This document shows positions 22,115 to 23,092 of a stretch of 23,092 bases of DNA, in pieces. Below the pieces are notes generated by a model. It worked only from the letters and a program-made list of their open reading frames with translations. It did not search any database and was not told the origin of the DNA. Every line of letters begins with the position of its first letter. Within the stretch, counting starts at the first letter, position 1. Origin of the DNA: CAWHQZ01 sp963831645 (GTDB taxonomy: Bacteria > Pseudomonadota > Alphaproteobacteria > Rhizobiales > Aestuariivirgaceae); NCBI GenBank assembly GCA_963831645.1, contig CAWHQZ010000021.1, positions 1-23,092 on the forward strand, written 5' to 3'. The translations under genes and the position numbers were made by a program.

Positions 22115-22999
22115 TTACTTCGCCGGCCGCAGCACCGCACCCACCGGCACCTCGCCAGCAGTCACATAGCGCCACAGTGCGATCAGCAGCTTGCGCGCCA
22201 AGGCCCGATCATGGTCTTGCGGATATCGCGCCGAGCACTGGCGGTGCGGGCCCGATACCATTGTGTCAGGGCACTGTCCTTCTGGAACATCAGCCAGCGC
22301 CAGGCGAGCTGGATCATGCCGCGGCGAACCCGTGCGTTGCCGGCCCTGGCGAGCCCCCTTTCCCGCCGTTTGCTGCCGCTCTCGTCTGGCGCTCCGGTAA
22401 GCCCGGCATAGCGACCTACGGCCCTTTGGTCGCGCAGGCCGCGCGTCAGCACCTCGTGAACCAGCATGTCCGCCGTCTCAAGCCCGACCCCCAGGACCCG
22501 CGCCAGCATCAGCATCATGGGATGAGTTCCTTCCATTGGTGCCTGGCGAAGCCGTTCCAGCCGCAGGGTCTCGAGCTCCTTGATCTGGTCGCGGATGAGA
22601 CCCAGCCGCGCCATGTCGTGGCCGATCTCCGCCATCGTGTTCGCCGGCAACGGCCCGCCGATGCTCGCGCGACACCGCAACGCTTGTCGGGTGGATAACA
22701 TACGCTTCGATGCCGCGCGCCAGCAGCCATCGCGCCAGCCAAAAGCCGTCCCGGCCGGCTTCGAAGGCCACCACCAGCCGTTCGATGTTGCAGCCCGCCT
22801 TCACCGCCTCCCTGGCCCAGCGCTGCAACAGTCCCAAGAGGGCTTCTTCATCCGCGGCTTGCTTCTTCAGCGGCTGACGGGCCAAGCCAGGAACAAGCCC
22901 AGCGATCAGCCAGCTCTTGGCGCTCAATTCGACCACCGCAACCAACGTGCTATTCTGATCGAAGGCGACGAGGCATCGGCTCAAGTCGTTCCGTTTCAT
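22115..22999 (-). pseudogene. IS110-family transposase with internal deletion and frameshift
   Basis: ATG 22999 (MKRNDLSRCLVAFDQNSTLV) has GGAG upstream. The N-terminal RuvC-like part includes the first Asp and VAFEAGRDGFWLARWLLARG with the Glu, then VIHPTSVAVSREHRRA. There the sequence jumps to PLPANTMAEIGHDMARLG; from memory of this group about 100 residues are missing, including the K-T-D-x-x-D segment with the remaining catalytic acids. The frame also changes at the junction (about 22658-22675). The second half is intact through LARVLGVGLETADMLVHEVL, RYAGLTGAPDESGSKRRERG and GNARVRRGMIQLAWRWLMFQ. A further one-base shift near 22200 leads to ALARKLLIALWRYVTAGEVP and a stop at 22115-22117. 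This copy cannot transpose by itself. The ends of the element were not located. Confidence 0.8.
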
Positions 23000-23092
23000 G
23001 GGACGCTCCATCTATGGTTCCGACAGCAACGATGGTGCCATGCCCTTGTCGCCCGCCCCATAGCTTCTCTCCCCGATGGGGGTTCTCTAACG

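Noticed and set aside
23012..23092. Bridge RNA of the IS110 element
   Set aside because: The position upstream of the transposase would fit, but I could not recognise its fold or the element end, and the window stops here.

Overview
This is a high-GC window whose gene content points to an alphaproteobacterium, most likely of the Hyphomicrobiales (rhizobial) type. The evidence is an Omp25-like outer-membrane porin, a PuuA/PuuB pair, IS110, IS4 and IS630-type elements, and small GIY-YIG genes next to short palindromes. I identified everything by reading motifs, with no database search.

Left region (1-9518): the window opens inside a thiamine-diphosphate (acetolactate synthase-like) gene. It is followed by a peptide-ligase-rich locus: a stand-alone ATP-grasp gene (+), a GNAT acetyltransferase (-), a frameshifted cyanophycin-synthetase-like gene (-) and, divergently, a likely operon of capA-like metallophosphatase, a short ORF cut by a 171-bp IS630-type MITE, and an intact second cyanophycin-synthetase-like gene (859 aa). 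No cyanophycinase is present. The set looks like a locus for making an amide-linked polymer or peptide whose product is unknown. An AT-rich 2OG-Fe(II) oxygenase gene (9776-10396) follows and looks horizontally acquired.

Middle region (10550-15324): a DCC-family thiol-disulfide protein, a six-cysteine acidic Omp25-like barrel, and a clear bacterial homologue of vitamin K-dependent gamma-glutamyl carboxylase (HTTM family), all on the minus strand. The DCC and carboxylase genes share a related upstream block, including the -10 region, and the same first residues (MTT-S/T-QES). This suggests co-regulation. A remnant of a SpoU methyltransferase and several terminator hairpins lie between the genes, and a small secreted-peptide ORF with a strong terminator lies to the right.

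Right region (15389-23092): a GIY-YIG gene bracketed by inverted palindromes; a frameshifted SpoU/TrmH RNA methyltransferase overlapping by ATGA a glutamine-synthetase/PuuA-type gene carrying about seven single-base frameshifts; and an intact PuuB-type FAD oxidase, divergent from it (polyamine use by gamma-glutamylation). Next come a broken GIY-YIG copy between two copies of the puuB 3' end, a frameshifted IS4-family element, a frameshifted DUF559 gene, a tandem repeat carrying micro-ORFs, and an IS110 transposase with an internal deletion.

Frameshifts cluster at about 1-5000 and 15,700-23,092, while 5,100-15,700 is clean. Many of them are one-base changes in or beside short homopolymer runs inside otherwise perfectly conserved proteins, so sequence error is a serious alternative to gene decay.
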